From Polyangia bacterium (GTDB taxonomy: Bacteria > Myxococcota_A > Polyangia > Nannocystales > Nannocystaceae): a stretch of DNA of 64,000 nucleotides. Under the pieces are notes generated by a model. It did not search any database. It had not been told where the DNA came from and saw only the letters and a list, made by a program, of their open reading frames with translations. Positions 45,231 through 53,009 of this stretch are shown here, one piece after another (position 1 is the first letter of the stretch; every line of letters starts with the position of its first letter). Position numbers and translations under genes: made by a program. Location: NCBI GenBank assembly GCA_030429545.1, contig JAUIFF010000008.1, positions 248,001-312,000 on the forward strand. Direction: 5' to 3'.

Positions 45231-45911
45231 ATGGCCCTGGATCGTCGACAACTCGCTGCGTGCATCGACCACACGTTGCTCAAACCGACCGCGACTCGCT
45301 CGCAGGTTGCCGAAGCCTGTCGGCTGGCCCGGGAGTGGGGTTGCGCGAGTGTGTGCGTGGCGCCGCGGCACGTTGCCGGTGCGCACGCGATCGTCGCCGG
45401 GAGCCCGACCAAAGTCTGCACCGTGATCGGCTTTCCGACCGGCGCCTCGATGTGCGAAATCAAAGTTGCCGAGGCGTCCCAAGCCCTCGCCGATGGCGCG
45501 CGTGAGCTCGACATGGTGATCGCGATCGGGGCGCTGTTGGAGGGTGACACCCGAACCGTGTCGCGGGACATCGAAGCTGTGGTATCGGCCGCAAATCGGG
45601 TCCCAGGCAGCATTGTTAAGGTCATTCTCGAAACCGCGGCGCTCACCGAGCAAGCCCTCGTCCAAGGCTGCCAGCTCGCCTGTGAAGCCGGCGCCGACTT
45701 TGTCAAAACCTCGACCGGGTTTGGTCCCGGGGGCGCCAGCATTGAGGCCGTCAGGTCGATGGCGCGAACGGTCGCCGGTCGTTGCCAAGTGAAGGCATCT
45801 GGCGGCATCCGCAGCGCGCAGGCCGCTCGGGCGATGCTCGCCGCGGGGGCAACCCGCCTGGGCACAAGTTCTACCCTGCAAATCCTCGAAGGTTGGGAGC
45901 CAACCCCATGA
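45231..45911 (+). CDS. deoC: Deoxyribose-phosphate aldolase
   Basis: A 226-residue class I aldolase that cleaves 2-deoxyribose 5-phosphate to glyceraldehyde 3-phosphate and acetaldehyde. Key residues: Asp in LDMVIAIG, Lys in VKVILETAAL, Schiff-base Lys in FVKTSTGFG, and KASGGIR near the end. The length equals the family (about 220-260). ATG 45231 starts directly at the conserved CIDHTLLKPTA. Its last codons overlap udp (ATGA), so the two form a nucleoside-salvage operon. Confidence 0.95.
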   Translation: MALDRRQLAACIDHTLLKPTATRSQVAEACRLAREWGCASVCVAPRHVAGAHAIVAGSPTKVCTVIGFPTGASMCEIKVAEASQALADGARELDMVIAIGALLEGDTRTVSRDIEAVVSAANRVPGSIVKVILETAALTEQALVQGCQLACEAGADFVKTSTGFGPGGASIEAVRSMARTVAGRCQVKASGGIRSAQAARAMLAAGATRLGTSSTLQILEGWEPTP

Positions 45912-46750
45912 GTCACAAGCTCCACTCGGCCGAGCGTGTCCACGACGCGCAGGGTCGCCAGTATCACATCGACTTAGCCCCCGGCGAAGTTGCCCAGTCG
46001 ATTTTGTTGGTGGGCGACCCCGCCCGTGCGCAGCTCATCGGCAGCCTGTTTGACGAGATCGAGCACACCCGCAAACACCGGGAGTACCTGAGCGTCACTG
46101 GCATCCACAAAGGGCTGCGTGTGACCGCGATGGGGACCGGCATGGGTGGTGGCTGCACCGAGATCGCGATGGTCGAGCTGGCCCAGATCGTCGATGACGC
46201 AACCATCATTCGCTGTGGAAGCTGCGGGGCGCTGCAACCCGACATCGAGCTCGGGGAGCTGGTGATATCGCAGGGTGCTTGCCGGCTCGAGAACACCACG
46301 CTGTCGTATGTCGAACCCGGGTTTCCAGCGGTCGCCCACCCCGAAGTGGTGATGGCACTCCTGCAGGCTGCGGGCGAGCGGGGTGTCAAAAATCGCCTGG
46401 GGATCACCGCGACAGCGCCGGGTTTTTACGCCGCCCAATGTCGAAACGCGCCGGGTTTTGCCATACGCGACCCGGAACTTGTCGATCGACTTGCCCGTCA
46501 GGGGATCGCCAACTTAGAAATGGAAGTTTCGGCCGTACTGACGATGGCGACCCTGCGAAGGTTTCGCGCGGGCGCGGTTTGTGCGGTCTATGCCAATCGC
46601 CCGGACAACACATTTATCGAGCCACAGGCGCGCAAACAGGCCGAGCTCGACTGTGTGCACACCGGGTTGGCAGCGTTGCATATTGTGCATGCAATGGCCG
46701 AGCAACGGGGTTCGCAAACCACCTGGCACCCGGGCCATCGGCGTTCGTAA
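45908..46750 (+). CDS. udp: Uridine/purine nucleoside phosphorylase family protein
   Basis: A 280-residue phosphorylase of the NP-I family: HIDLAPGEVAQSILLVGDPARA (phosphate site), GMGGGCTEIAMVEL, RCGSCGALQPDIELGELVI and NLEMEVSAVLTMA (ribose-binding Met-Glu pair). It converts a nucleoside plus phosphate to base plus (deoxy)ribose 1-phosphate, feeding DeoC after mutase action. The overall pattern is closest to uridine phosphorylases; purine specificity is not excluded. The ATG overlaps the deoC stop (ATGA). A perfect palindrome of the wider form is at 46684. Confidence 0.88.
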   Translation: MSHKLHSAERVHDAQGRQYHIDLAPGEVAQSILLVGDPARAQLIGSLFDEIEHTRKHREYLSVTGIHKGLRVTAMGTGMGGGCTEIAMVELAQIVDDATIIRCGSCGALQPDIELGELVISQGACRLENTTLSYVEPGFPAVAHPEVVMALLQAAGERGVKNRLGITATAPGFYAAQCRNAPGFAIRDPELVDRLARQGIANLEMEVSAVLTMATLRRFRAGAVCAVYANRPDNTFIEPQARKQAELDCVHTGLAALHIVHAMAEQRGSQTTWHPGHRRS

Positions 46751-47047
46751 CCCGGGTTTGGCGGCTCGAAAAAACTCTGTACATACATGAACGTCTACGC
46801 GCGGCTCGATTTATCGCGCAGGTGTGCGCGCAACTATTACGGATGCAGCGGGCCGTAAATACGCCATAAACACGCTTCGCACACTTCTGCGACTGGCCAG
46901 ACATGCACGGTGGTGATTTGTGCGTTCAACAATCGCTTGCCTGAACCCTCGAGTGTGGCCGATGGTTGGCACCCACAGACTTCGACCGGGACTCGGATTG
47001 TTCCGCGAAGTTGTTTGTACCCATCGACCTGCTCAAGGAGACGAACC
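46751..47047. other. Intergenic interval upstream of channel gene
   Basis: About 300 bp with one exact palindrome copy (TGTACATACA at 46778). A long in-frame extension of the channel gene begins at 46910 but lacks protein-like character. The promoter of the channel gene is expected here; I see no clear core elements. Confidence 0.4.
47035..47040 (+). promoter_or_regulatory. Ribosome-binding site that fixes the channel gene start
   Basis: AAGGAG lies 7 nt before the GTG at 47048. No comparable site precedes the upstream in-frame ATG at 46910, so translation is assigned to the GTG. Confidence 0.7.
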
Positions 47048-48889
47048 GTGCCTTTGCACCGACGAGCCTTCGCGCTCTTGATTTGTGTACTCATGTCGCT
47101 ACCCAGCCTCGCGGCCTTGGGTGTGTCGACAGCCTTTGCCGCGTCCCCACCACCGGCAGCAGCCCCAGCCGGGACCGCAGCAGCTCCACCGGCGACCGCG
47201 GCACCTGCCGAAGCGCCCGCCGGCGACGCTGTCAACTCCGCCGGCGCGTGGATCGACGACATCTCGATCATGATCCAGGATGAAGCCTTCCCGGTGCTCA
47301 AGACAGTCGGCCTCGCGCTGTTGCTGTTCATCGCCGGGTGGTTGATCGCCAAGGCCGTGGCCTACGTCGTCTACCAGGCACTGCTGCGCACCGAACTCGA
47401 CGACAAGCTCGCCGAGTTGCTGCGCCTCGACCTACTGATCGACAAAAAGAAGCAACGCAAAAACCAAGTCGAGCGGTTCTTCTCGGCGGTTGTCTACTAC
47501 ATCCTGATGATGCTGGTGGTCGTTGCCGTGTTGCAACAGGCCGGCCTCAGCCAGGCCGCGGCGCCGATCGAGGATTTGGTGCGAACCCTGAGCCAGGCGT
47601 TGCCCAACATCGCCAAGGCCGTCGGTATTTTGGGCCTGGCCTTTGCGGCAGGTTACATCCTGCGCAAGGTCATCGTCAGTGGCCTCGGCAGCCTGGGTCT
47701 CGACAGCAAGTTTGCCGAGCTCAGCACCGACGGCGAGCAAAAGCCCGGTACCGATGCCAAGCCGTTTAGCCAGTCGGTCGGCAACATCGTGTTTTACCTG
47801 CTCATGCTCGTGGGCCTGGCTTCGGCGTTTGACGCCCTGCACATCGCCCCGATTTCCGAGCCGCTGCACAACGCCATCGACAAACTCGTTGGGGCCCTGC
47901 CGTCGGTCGGTATGGCAGTGGTGCTGTTGGCCATCGGTTGGGTGCTGTCGCGGATCGTTCGCGTCGTCCTGACCAACCTGCTCAAGGGCGTTGGCCTCGA
48001 CAACATCGTCGAGCGGATCGGGATCAGCAGCCTGTTTGGCAAGAGCACTGCGAGCGCAGTGGTCGGCCTGGTTGCCTCGGCGTTTGTCCTGTTTCAGGCG
48101 GTTTTGGCCGCTCTCAACGAGCTTGGGCTCACTACCCTGAGCGAGCCGCTCACCGACATGATGACGCGGTTTTGGCTGTTGCTCCCGAGCATCGCCGTGT
48201 CGCTGTTGGTCATCGTGCTCAGCGTCGTTGCCGGGCGCCTGCTTCGCAACGTCGTCGCCACCGCCCTGCGCAATCTCGGGTTTGACAAGCTCATGGCCAA
48301 GATCGGGTTTGGCACCATCGCCGAGCGTGAAGATCGGTTGGGCGAGCCCAGCGAGTTGGCTGGGTTTTTCCTGCAGATCGCGGTCGTCATGCTCGCGTTT
48401 GCCCAGGCCTTCGAGAACCTCGAGCTGGCCACATGGGCAGCCTACGTCAACCTGTTTTTGGGCTACTTCCTCAAGCATGTGTTGGTCGCAGCCGCGATCC
48501 TGGGCGTTGGCTTTGGCATCGGTAAGTGGGTCCGTGACATCATCCTCGCCCGCCGCGACAAGGACGACAGTTCCGGCCGCTGGCTCGGTGAGTTTGCCCG
48601 CTACGCCGTGTTGGTGTTTGCTTGGACCATGGCCGTGCACCAGCTCGGGGTTGCCGAGGACTTTGTCCTGCTGACCTTTGGCCTGATGTTCGGCAGCCTG
48701 TGTTTGGCGATGGCCCTCGCGTTTGGCCTCGGGTCGCGCGACGTCGCCGGCGACATCGTGCGCAGCCGCTACAACGACGCCAAGCAAAAAACTGGCGGTA
48801 TCGTGGCCAAGCCGCGGCCGCGACCGCAGGGTGCCGGCTACGAGTCCGGTTATTTCAGCAAGCCCAAGGACGACGACGAAGCCAAGTAG
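47048..48889 (+). CDS. Large membrane protein with conserved TM-helix repeats (mechanosensitive channel-like)
   Basis: A 613-residue protein: signal peptide (to about residue 30, AFAA), Ala/Pro linker, then about ten transmembrane helices arranged as four or five repeats. Each repeat has a helix followed by RVVLTNLLKGVGLDNI or LRNVVATALRNLGFDKL: the 'conserved TM helix' motif found in MscS-related proteins. The canonical MscS beta-domain is not evident; the C-terminal tail (from about 560) is basic and short. An osmotic-stress role is inference. It is the gene of the window with the clearest RBS, and a terminator follows. Confidence 0.8.
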   Translation: MPLHRRAFALLICVLMSLPSLAALGVSTAFAASPPPAAAPAGTAAAPPATAAPAEAPAGDAVNSAGAWIDDISIMIQDEAFPVLKTVGLALLLFIAGWLIAKAVAYVVYQALLRTELDDKLAELLRLDLLIDKKKQRKNQVERFFSAVVYYILMMLVVVAVLQQAGLSQAAAPIEDLVRTLSQALPNIAKAVGILGLAFAAGYILRKVIVSGLGSLGLDSKFAELSTDGEQKPGTDAKPFSQSVGNIVFYLLMLVGLASAFDALHIAPISEPLHNAIDKLVGALPSVGMAVVLLAIGWVLSRIVRVVLTNLLKGVGLDNIVERIGISSLFGKSTASAVVGLVASAFVLFQAVLAALNELGLTTLSEPLTDMMTRFWLLLPSIAVSLLVIVLSVVAGRLLRNVVATALRNLGFDKLMAKIGFGTIAEREDRLGEPSELAGFFLQIAVVMLAFAQAFENLELATWAAYVNLFLGYFLKHVLVAAAILGVGFGIGKWVRDIILARRDKDDSSGRWLGEFARYAVLVFAWTMAVHQLGVAEDFVLLTFGLMFGSLCLAMALAFGLGSRDVAGDIVRSRYNDAKQKTGGIVAKPRPRPQGAGYESGYFSKPKDDDEAK

Positions 48890-48911
48890 TCGACATCTCG
48901 CACGTGCAAGC

Positions 48912-48948
48912 TACGCCCGCCGGCCCTGAGCCCGCGGGCGTATTTTTT
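48912..48948 (+). terminator. Rho-independent terminator after channel gene
   Basis: A 9-bp perfect stem (TACGCCCGC pairing with GCGGGCGTA), with a small inner GGC/GCC stem in the 13-nt loop, is followed directly by TTTTTT (48943-48948). It lies 23 bp after the stop codon. Confidence 0.85.
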
Positions 48949-49075
48949 GCCGGCTGCGTGTGTGGCTGGTCGCCCGCGTCGTGGTGCGAGTTGTCGGTGA
49001 GCGGCGCACCGATGTTGCAGCTTCGTCAACCCGGCGCGACCACTCGCAGCTGGCCAGCTGTACACTGACTGCGCG

Positions 49076-51130
49076 ATGGTTTTTGTGCCCCAAGAGACAG
49101 GTTTTTATGTGCGTGGTTGCCGGCCGCTGTTCGCCGCAGTCGCCTTTGTGATGCTGGCGGCCTGTGGTGACGGGATGGGCGGGGAGACCGAGTCGGCGAC
49201 GGCCTCGACCGGCGAAACCGCGGCAGGTTCGACGGCTGCCACGACCACCGATGTAAGTACAAGTTCAGGTGACGCTTCGCAGACGGGCACCGCGACGGCT
49301 GGCGAGACCGATACCAACACATCGACCGATGGGCCAACGACGGACGGGCCGACGACAGACGGTCCCACCACAAGTTCCGGTGACCCGACCGACCCGACCG
49401 GCGAGCCCTCCACCGATGGACCGACCACAGATCCGACTACGGGACCAACCACCGAAGGCGAGACCGAGACCGAGTCGGACACCGGTATGGATCAGTTTTT
49501 TTGCAGCGCCGACCTGCACAGCATCGTCAACCAGGATTACGAAGTAGTCGAGGAGTGTGCCAGCGACGAGGCCTGCCTCGACGCGGAATGCGTGCCGGCG
49601 TGCGAGGCCGCCGACCAAAGCGACGCCAACTTTGGTTGTATGTTCATGGCTCCGACGCCACCGTCGTACCCCTACGCCAAGCCCCCGTGTTTTGCCGCAT
49701 TTGTCACCAACTCATGGGGGCACCCGGCGGTGCTAGAGGTTGCCCGCGGCGGCGTCGACCTCGATGTCAGCCAGTTTGGGCGGCTGGTCTCGCCCGGCCT
49801 CGATCCCGCCGATTGGCCGCCAATACCAGATGCTGGCGTTCCCGAAGGTGGCGCCGCGGTGCTGTTTTTGTCGAGCGACCCGACCGCGGTGATGCCAGAA
49901 AATCAGGTTCCGTTGAATTGCCCGGTGACGCCGGCAGTCAATGCAAGTACATATGTTCCCGGGTCAGGCGTTGGCGCGGCCTTCGAGATCTACAGCGACA
50001 TCCCGGTGACGGCCTACGACATCCTCCCATTTGGCGGGGCGCGGTCGCACTTTCCCAGCGCCGAGTTGTTGTATCCGACCAATGTCTGGGGCACCAACTA
50101 CCTCTCGATCATGCCACCAAGGGGCACCCACAACGTCCCGGGGCCACTGTGGATGCAGGTGGTTGGGCTCGAGGACGACACCACCGTGACCCTGGTGGCC
50201 AAGGCCAACTTGCAAGCCGGGGGCGGGTTGATGGGTGCGACCGCGGGCGAGCCCACCGACTTTACCGTGCATGCGGGTGAGTACTTGCAGTGGCAAATTG
50301 TCGGGGCGGCCGAGGCAACTGGGACGATCTTCCAAAGTGATAAGCCAATCGCATTGTTCTCGGGCAACCGATTTATGCGCCTCCAACCAAATCCCGCACC
50401 CGGTGGCGAGGCGGCCCATCAGCAAAACAGCGCCATTTCGGCGCTCGGCTACGACTACATCGGCTCGCCCTATGAGACCCGCCGCAAGGACCTCGCCCCC
50501 GAGGCTGTGGATTACCGAATTGTCGGCGTGGTCGATGGCACCACCCTGAGCTTCGACCCACCGATCGACGGCGCGCCGGCCAGTCTCGCCCATGGCGAGG
50601 TTGTTGAGTTTGCCACGACCCTGCCGTTTCGCGTCGAAAGCCAGGGCGACTCTCACCCGTTTATTTTTTCGCAGTTGATGGACACGTCGAACATCCCCGG
50701 CGGCACCCGACCCGGTGCCACTGCTCCCGGATTCGCGCCGATGCTCGGTGACGAGGAATGGGTGATGGTGCTCCCCCACGCCCAGTATATGGACCGCTAT
50801 GTGTTCTTTACCGACCCGACCTACGCCACCACAAATCTTGTATTTACACGGGTGGATCCGGGCGATGGGTTTCATCCGGTCACCGTCGACTGCCTAGGTG
50901 AGATCGAAGGTTGGCAGCCGGTGGGCGACAGCGGGCTGTTCGAGGTCGCAACCGCCGACCTCATGCGCGCTGATATCGGGGTCAACGGCTGCGAGAATGG
51001 GCTCCACGTGGCCGACAGCGAAGGGCCGTTTGGTCTCACAGTGTGGGGTCTCGATAGCTACTCCTCCTACGCCTATCCGGCGGGGGGCAATGCTTTCGCC
51101 CTCACAGACGTTGTGATTGTGCCGCAATAG
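49076..51130 (+). CDS. IgGFc-binding-type lipoprotein
   Basis: A 684-residue lipoprotein. The signal ends in LAACGD (Cys near 30). A Thr/Asp/Gly/Ser linker runs to about residue 135 and a Cys-containing patch (CSADLHS, CASDEACLDAEC) follows. The main domain resembles the IgGFc-binding protein N-terminal domain: EIYSDIPVTAYDILPFGG, TNYLSIMPP, IFQSDKPIALFSGN, DSYSSYAYPAGG. Such proteins are common in Myxococcota and are thought to be adhesins. The start at ATG 49076 gives a slightly long signal n-region (VFVPQETGFYVRG). Three exact dispersed palindromes lie inside (49252, 49942, 50839). Confidence 0.8.
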   Translation: MVFVPQETGFYVRGCRPLFAAVAFVMLAACGDGMGGETESATASTGETAAGSTAATTTDVSTSSGDASQTGTATAGETDTNTSTDGPTTDGPTTDGPTTSSGDPTDPTGEPSTDGPTTDPTTGPTTEGETETESDTGMDQFFCSADLHSIVNQDYEVVEECASDEACLDAECVPACEAADQSDANFGCMFMAPTPPSYPYAKPPCFAAFVTNSWGHPAVLEVARGGVDLDVSQFGRLVSPGLDPADWPPIPDAGVPEGGAAVLFLSSDPTAVMPENQVPLNCPVTPAVNASTYVPGSGVGAAFEIYSDIPVTAYDILPFGGARSHFPSAELLYPTNVWGTNYLSIMPPRGTHNVPGPLWMQVVGLEDDTTVTLVAKANLQAGGGLMGATAGEPTDFTVHAGEYLQWQIVGAAEATGTIFQSDKPIALFSGNRFMRLQPNPAPGGEAAHQQNSAISALGYDYIGSPYETRRKDLAPEAVDYRIVGVVDGTTLSFDPPIDGAPASLAHGEVVEFATTLPFRVESQGDSHPFIFSQLMDTSNIPGGTRPGATAPGFAPMLGDEEWVMVLPHAQYMDRYVFFTDPTYATTNLVFTRVDPGDGFHPVTVDCLGEIEGWQPVGDSGLFEVATADLMRADIGVNGCENGLHVADSEGPFGLTVWGLDSYSSYAYPAGGNAFALTDVVIVPQ

Positions 51131-51273
51131 CACGGGTACAGGCAGGGCTTTCTCCATGATGTCATTGCTCATGCAATTATGTAAATGTGCATACAAACGT
51201 TTTGGTCACAAACGCCCAAGCGGCCCGCGGTCCGGTAACTTTTTAGCAGGCGGATCGAGGCGAACGTGATAGC

Positions 51274-51906
51274 GTGGTGGCTGTGAAAGGTGAGGAGCGA
51301 GAAGACGTGGCGCTGCTCAGCGCCTGGCGTAACGGTGACCAGCGGGCCGGCAATCAGTTGCTGCAGCGCTACTTTCCCAGCCTGTACCGGTTTTTTTCGG
51401 GGAAGGTTGGGGACGAGGTCGACGACCTGATTCAACGGACATTTTTGGCCCTGGTTCGTCACCGCGATGATATCCGCGACGATGCCAGTTTTCGGGCCTA
51501 CCTGTTTACGGTCGCGCGCCATGAGTTTTACCGGTACCTGCGAACCCGGCGACGCCGACGTGAGCCACTCGACTTTGGCACCGTGTCGCTGGCGGACCTC
51601 AAGACCTCGCCAAGTGGTGTTGTCGCCCGGCAAAAAGATCACGAGCGGCTGTTGATCGCGTTGCGTCAAATCCCGGTCGACCTGCAGGTTGCGCTCGAGC
51701 TTTACTATTGGGAGGAGCTGTCCACCCGCGAGCTCGCGGCGGCCCTCGAAGTGCCGCTCGGGACCGCCAAAAGCAAGCTACGCCGCGCACGCGAGCGGCT
51801 GCGGCGGGCCCTGGAACAACAGGTTGGGGTGTCGCTTTCGCTGCTCAAAAGTGTCGACAATCTCGAGGCGTGGGCCGAGGCGATGCGCAACAAAGGCACG
51901 GCCTAG
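51274..51906 (+). CDS. RNA polymerase sigma factor (ECF type)
   Basis: A 210-residue sigma factor with region 2 (QLLQRYFPSLYRFFSGKVGDEVDDLIQRTFLALVRHRDDI...FRAYLFTVARHEFYRYLR) and region 4 (LRQIPVDLQVALELYYWEELSTRELAAALEVPLGTAKSKLRRARERL). It lacks region 3 and so belongs to the ECF group. The longest start is GTG 51274; GTG 51307 has a better Shine-Dalgarno (AGGAG 9 nt upstream) and would drop 11 residues. No anti-sigma factor is adjacent. In Nannocystaceae such factors often sit beside Ser/Thr kinases; here a TPR kinase lies 1.1 kb downstream on the same strand, with an opposite-strand gene between. Confidence 0.93.
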   Translation: MVAVKGEEREDVALLSAWRNGDQRAGNQLLQRYFPSLYRFFSGKVGDEVDDLIQRTFLALVRHRDDIRDDASFRAYLFTVARHEFYRYLRTRRRRREPLDFGTVSLADLKTSPSGVVARQKDHERLLIALRQIPVDLQVALELYYWEELSTRELAAALEVPLGTAKSKLRRARERLRRALEQQVGVSLSLLKSVDNLEAWAEAMRNKGTA

Positions 51907-52073
51907 CCATCCGTGGGTTGCTCGACCCGCCGCTCGCTTGCCGACTTGTCGCGGAAGCCTCGGAAAACTAGCAGCCTTTGGCGAAACGTATCCGAGACAA
52001 AGTTTTCTGCGCGAAACGACACGCGAGAAAACCACGGACCGCTAGATCGCTGATTTGGTGCCAAGCAGACAGC

Positions 52074-52103
52074 AAAAAATGCCGCCCGTGGAGGGGCGGC
52101 ATT
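52074..52103 (-). terminator. Rho-independent terminator for the secreted basic protein
   Basis: Reading leftward, a perfect 10-bp stem (AATGCCGCCC pairing with GGGCGGCATT, 6-nt loop) is followed by a T run (A run at 52074-52079 on the plus strand). It lies about 20 bp beyond the stop of the leftward gene. Confidence 0.85.
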
Positions 52104-52122
52104 GGCTTTGGGTGTTTGCGGA

Positions 52123-52824
52123 CTAGCGGCGACGACGGACCGGGATCTTGCGTTTACCCGGCTTGGCCTTGGCCTTCTTCAAGGTTTTTCTTGCTTGTAC
52201 AACAGCTTGCGGCTCGCCCTTGCCCTCACCTTCGATGATGTATTTGTGGCCGTTGGCGCCCCACCGCTGGTTGTTGAGGTGAATCAGGGGGAATGTACCG
52301 GCCACACCCGAGAATGTGTGGTTGATCGACTTGTTGCCGTTTTTGTTGAGCCGAAATTCCTTGTACTCGACATCGTTGCCCGACTCATCGACAAAACAGA
52401 CCTTGACGATCAGGTCGCGCTTGGCCTTTCCACCCGTGCGCCGCATCGTCAGTTTGTAGTCTTCGTTGAGCACCGGCACCCCGATAAATTGCCGCTCGGT
52501 CGAGACCGTACCGGTTTGTGGCCGGTCGTTTGGCAGCGCGCGGGGGCCAATTTTCCACGACCCATGCTCGCCCTTGTTCCACTCCGTTTTGAGGTCCTCG
52601 GCGACCTTGGCAAACTTCTCGACATTCTCGATACATTTTTTTGCGGCCTCCTCATCGTCGGTATTGAGCTGCTTGCACACGACTTTGGCGACGGGCACAA
52701 AAAACGTTTTAAACTTGGCGGTGGACTTGACCCACGTGGATTTACAGCTGGTACCCGCCTGGGCAAATTGCGGGATGCAGAGCATGGCGGCGGTGAGGGT
52801 GGCGACTACAAATTTGTTCGACAT
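52123..52824 (-). CDS. Secreted Lys-rich protein, unknown
   Basis: A 233-residue protein with a classical signal peptide (SNKFVVATLTAAMLCIPQFAQA cleaved before GTSCKS). The mature part has four Cys, a Lys-rich helical N-terminal half, a beta-rich central part (RQFIGVPVLNEDYKLTMRRTGG, LIVKVCFVDESGNDVEYKEFRL) and a very basic tail (KTLKKAKAKPGKRKIPVRRRR). I recognise no family. The basic tail could bind nucleic acid or polysaccharide. ATG 52824 begins the signal peptide. A strong terminator follows. Confidence 0.65.
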   Translation of the reverse strand: MSNKFVVATLTAAMLCIPQFAQAGTSCKSTWVKSTAKFKTFFVPVAKVVCKQLNTDDEEAAKKCIENVEKFAKVAEDLKTEWNKGEHGSWKIGPRALPNDRPQTGTVSTERQFIGVPVLNEDYKLTMRRTGGKAKRDLIVKVCFVDESGNDVEYKEFRLNKNGNKSINHTFSGVAGTFPLIHLNNQRWGANGHKYIIEGEGKGEPQAVVQARKTLKKAKAKPGKRKIPVRRRR

Positions 52825-53009
52825 TGGTGGCTCCGGACCGGTTCGTGTCATACCGCGTGGCCGCGTGAACTCGGGCGGCCGCGATTGCTTCGGTCGCTTG
52901 TCAAGAGCCCGGCCCGTGGCCGATGGATCACGCTCGCGGCGAAAAAAAATTCGACTAAAATTTCGCGCCTCGAGATCGTCTACCTTGGTTTACTTGTAGC
53001 CGCATTGAC

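Noticed and set aside
47432-48787. Leftward reading frame of 451 codons opposite the channel gene
   Set aside because: Gln/Asp/His-rich with no motif; it mirrors the GC-rich third positions of the plus-strand membrane protein.
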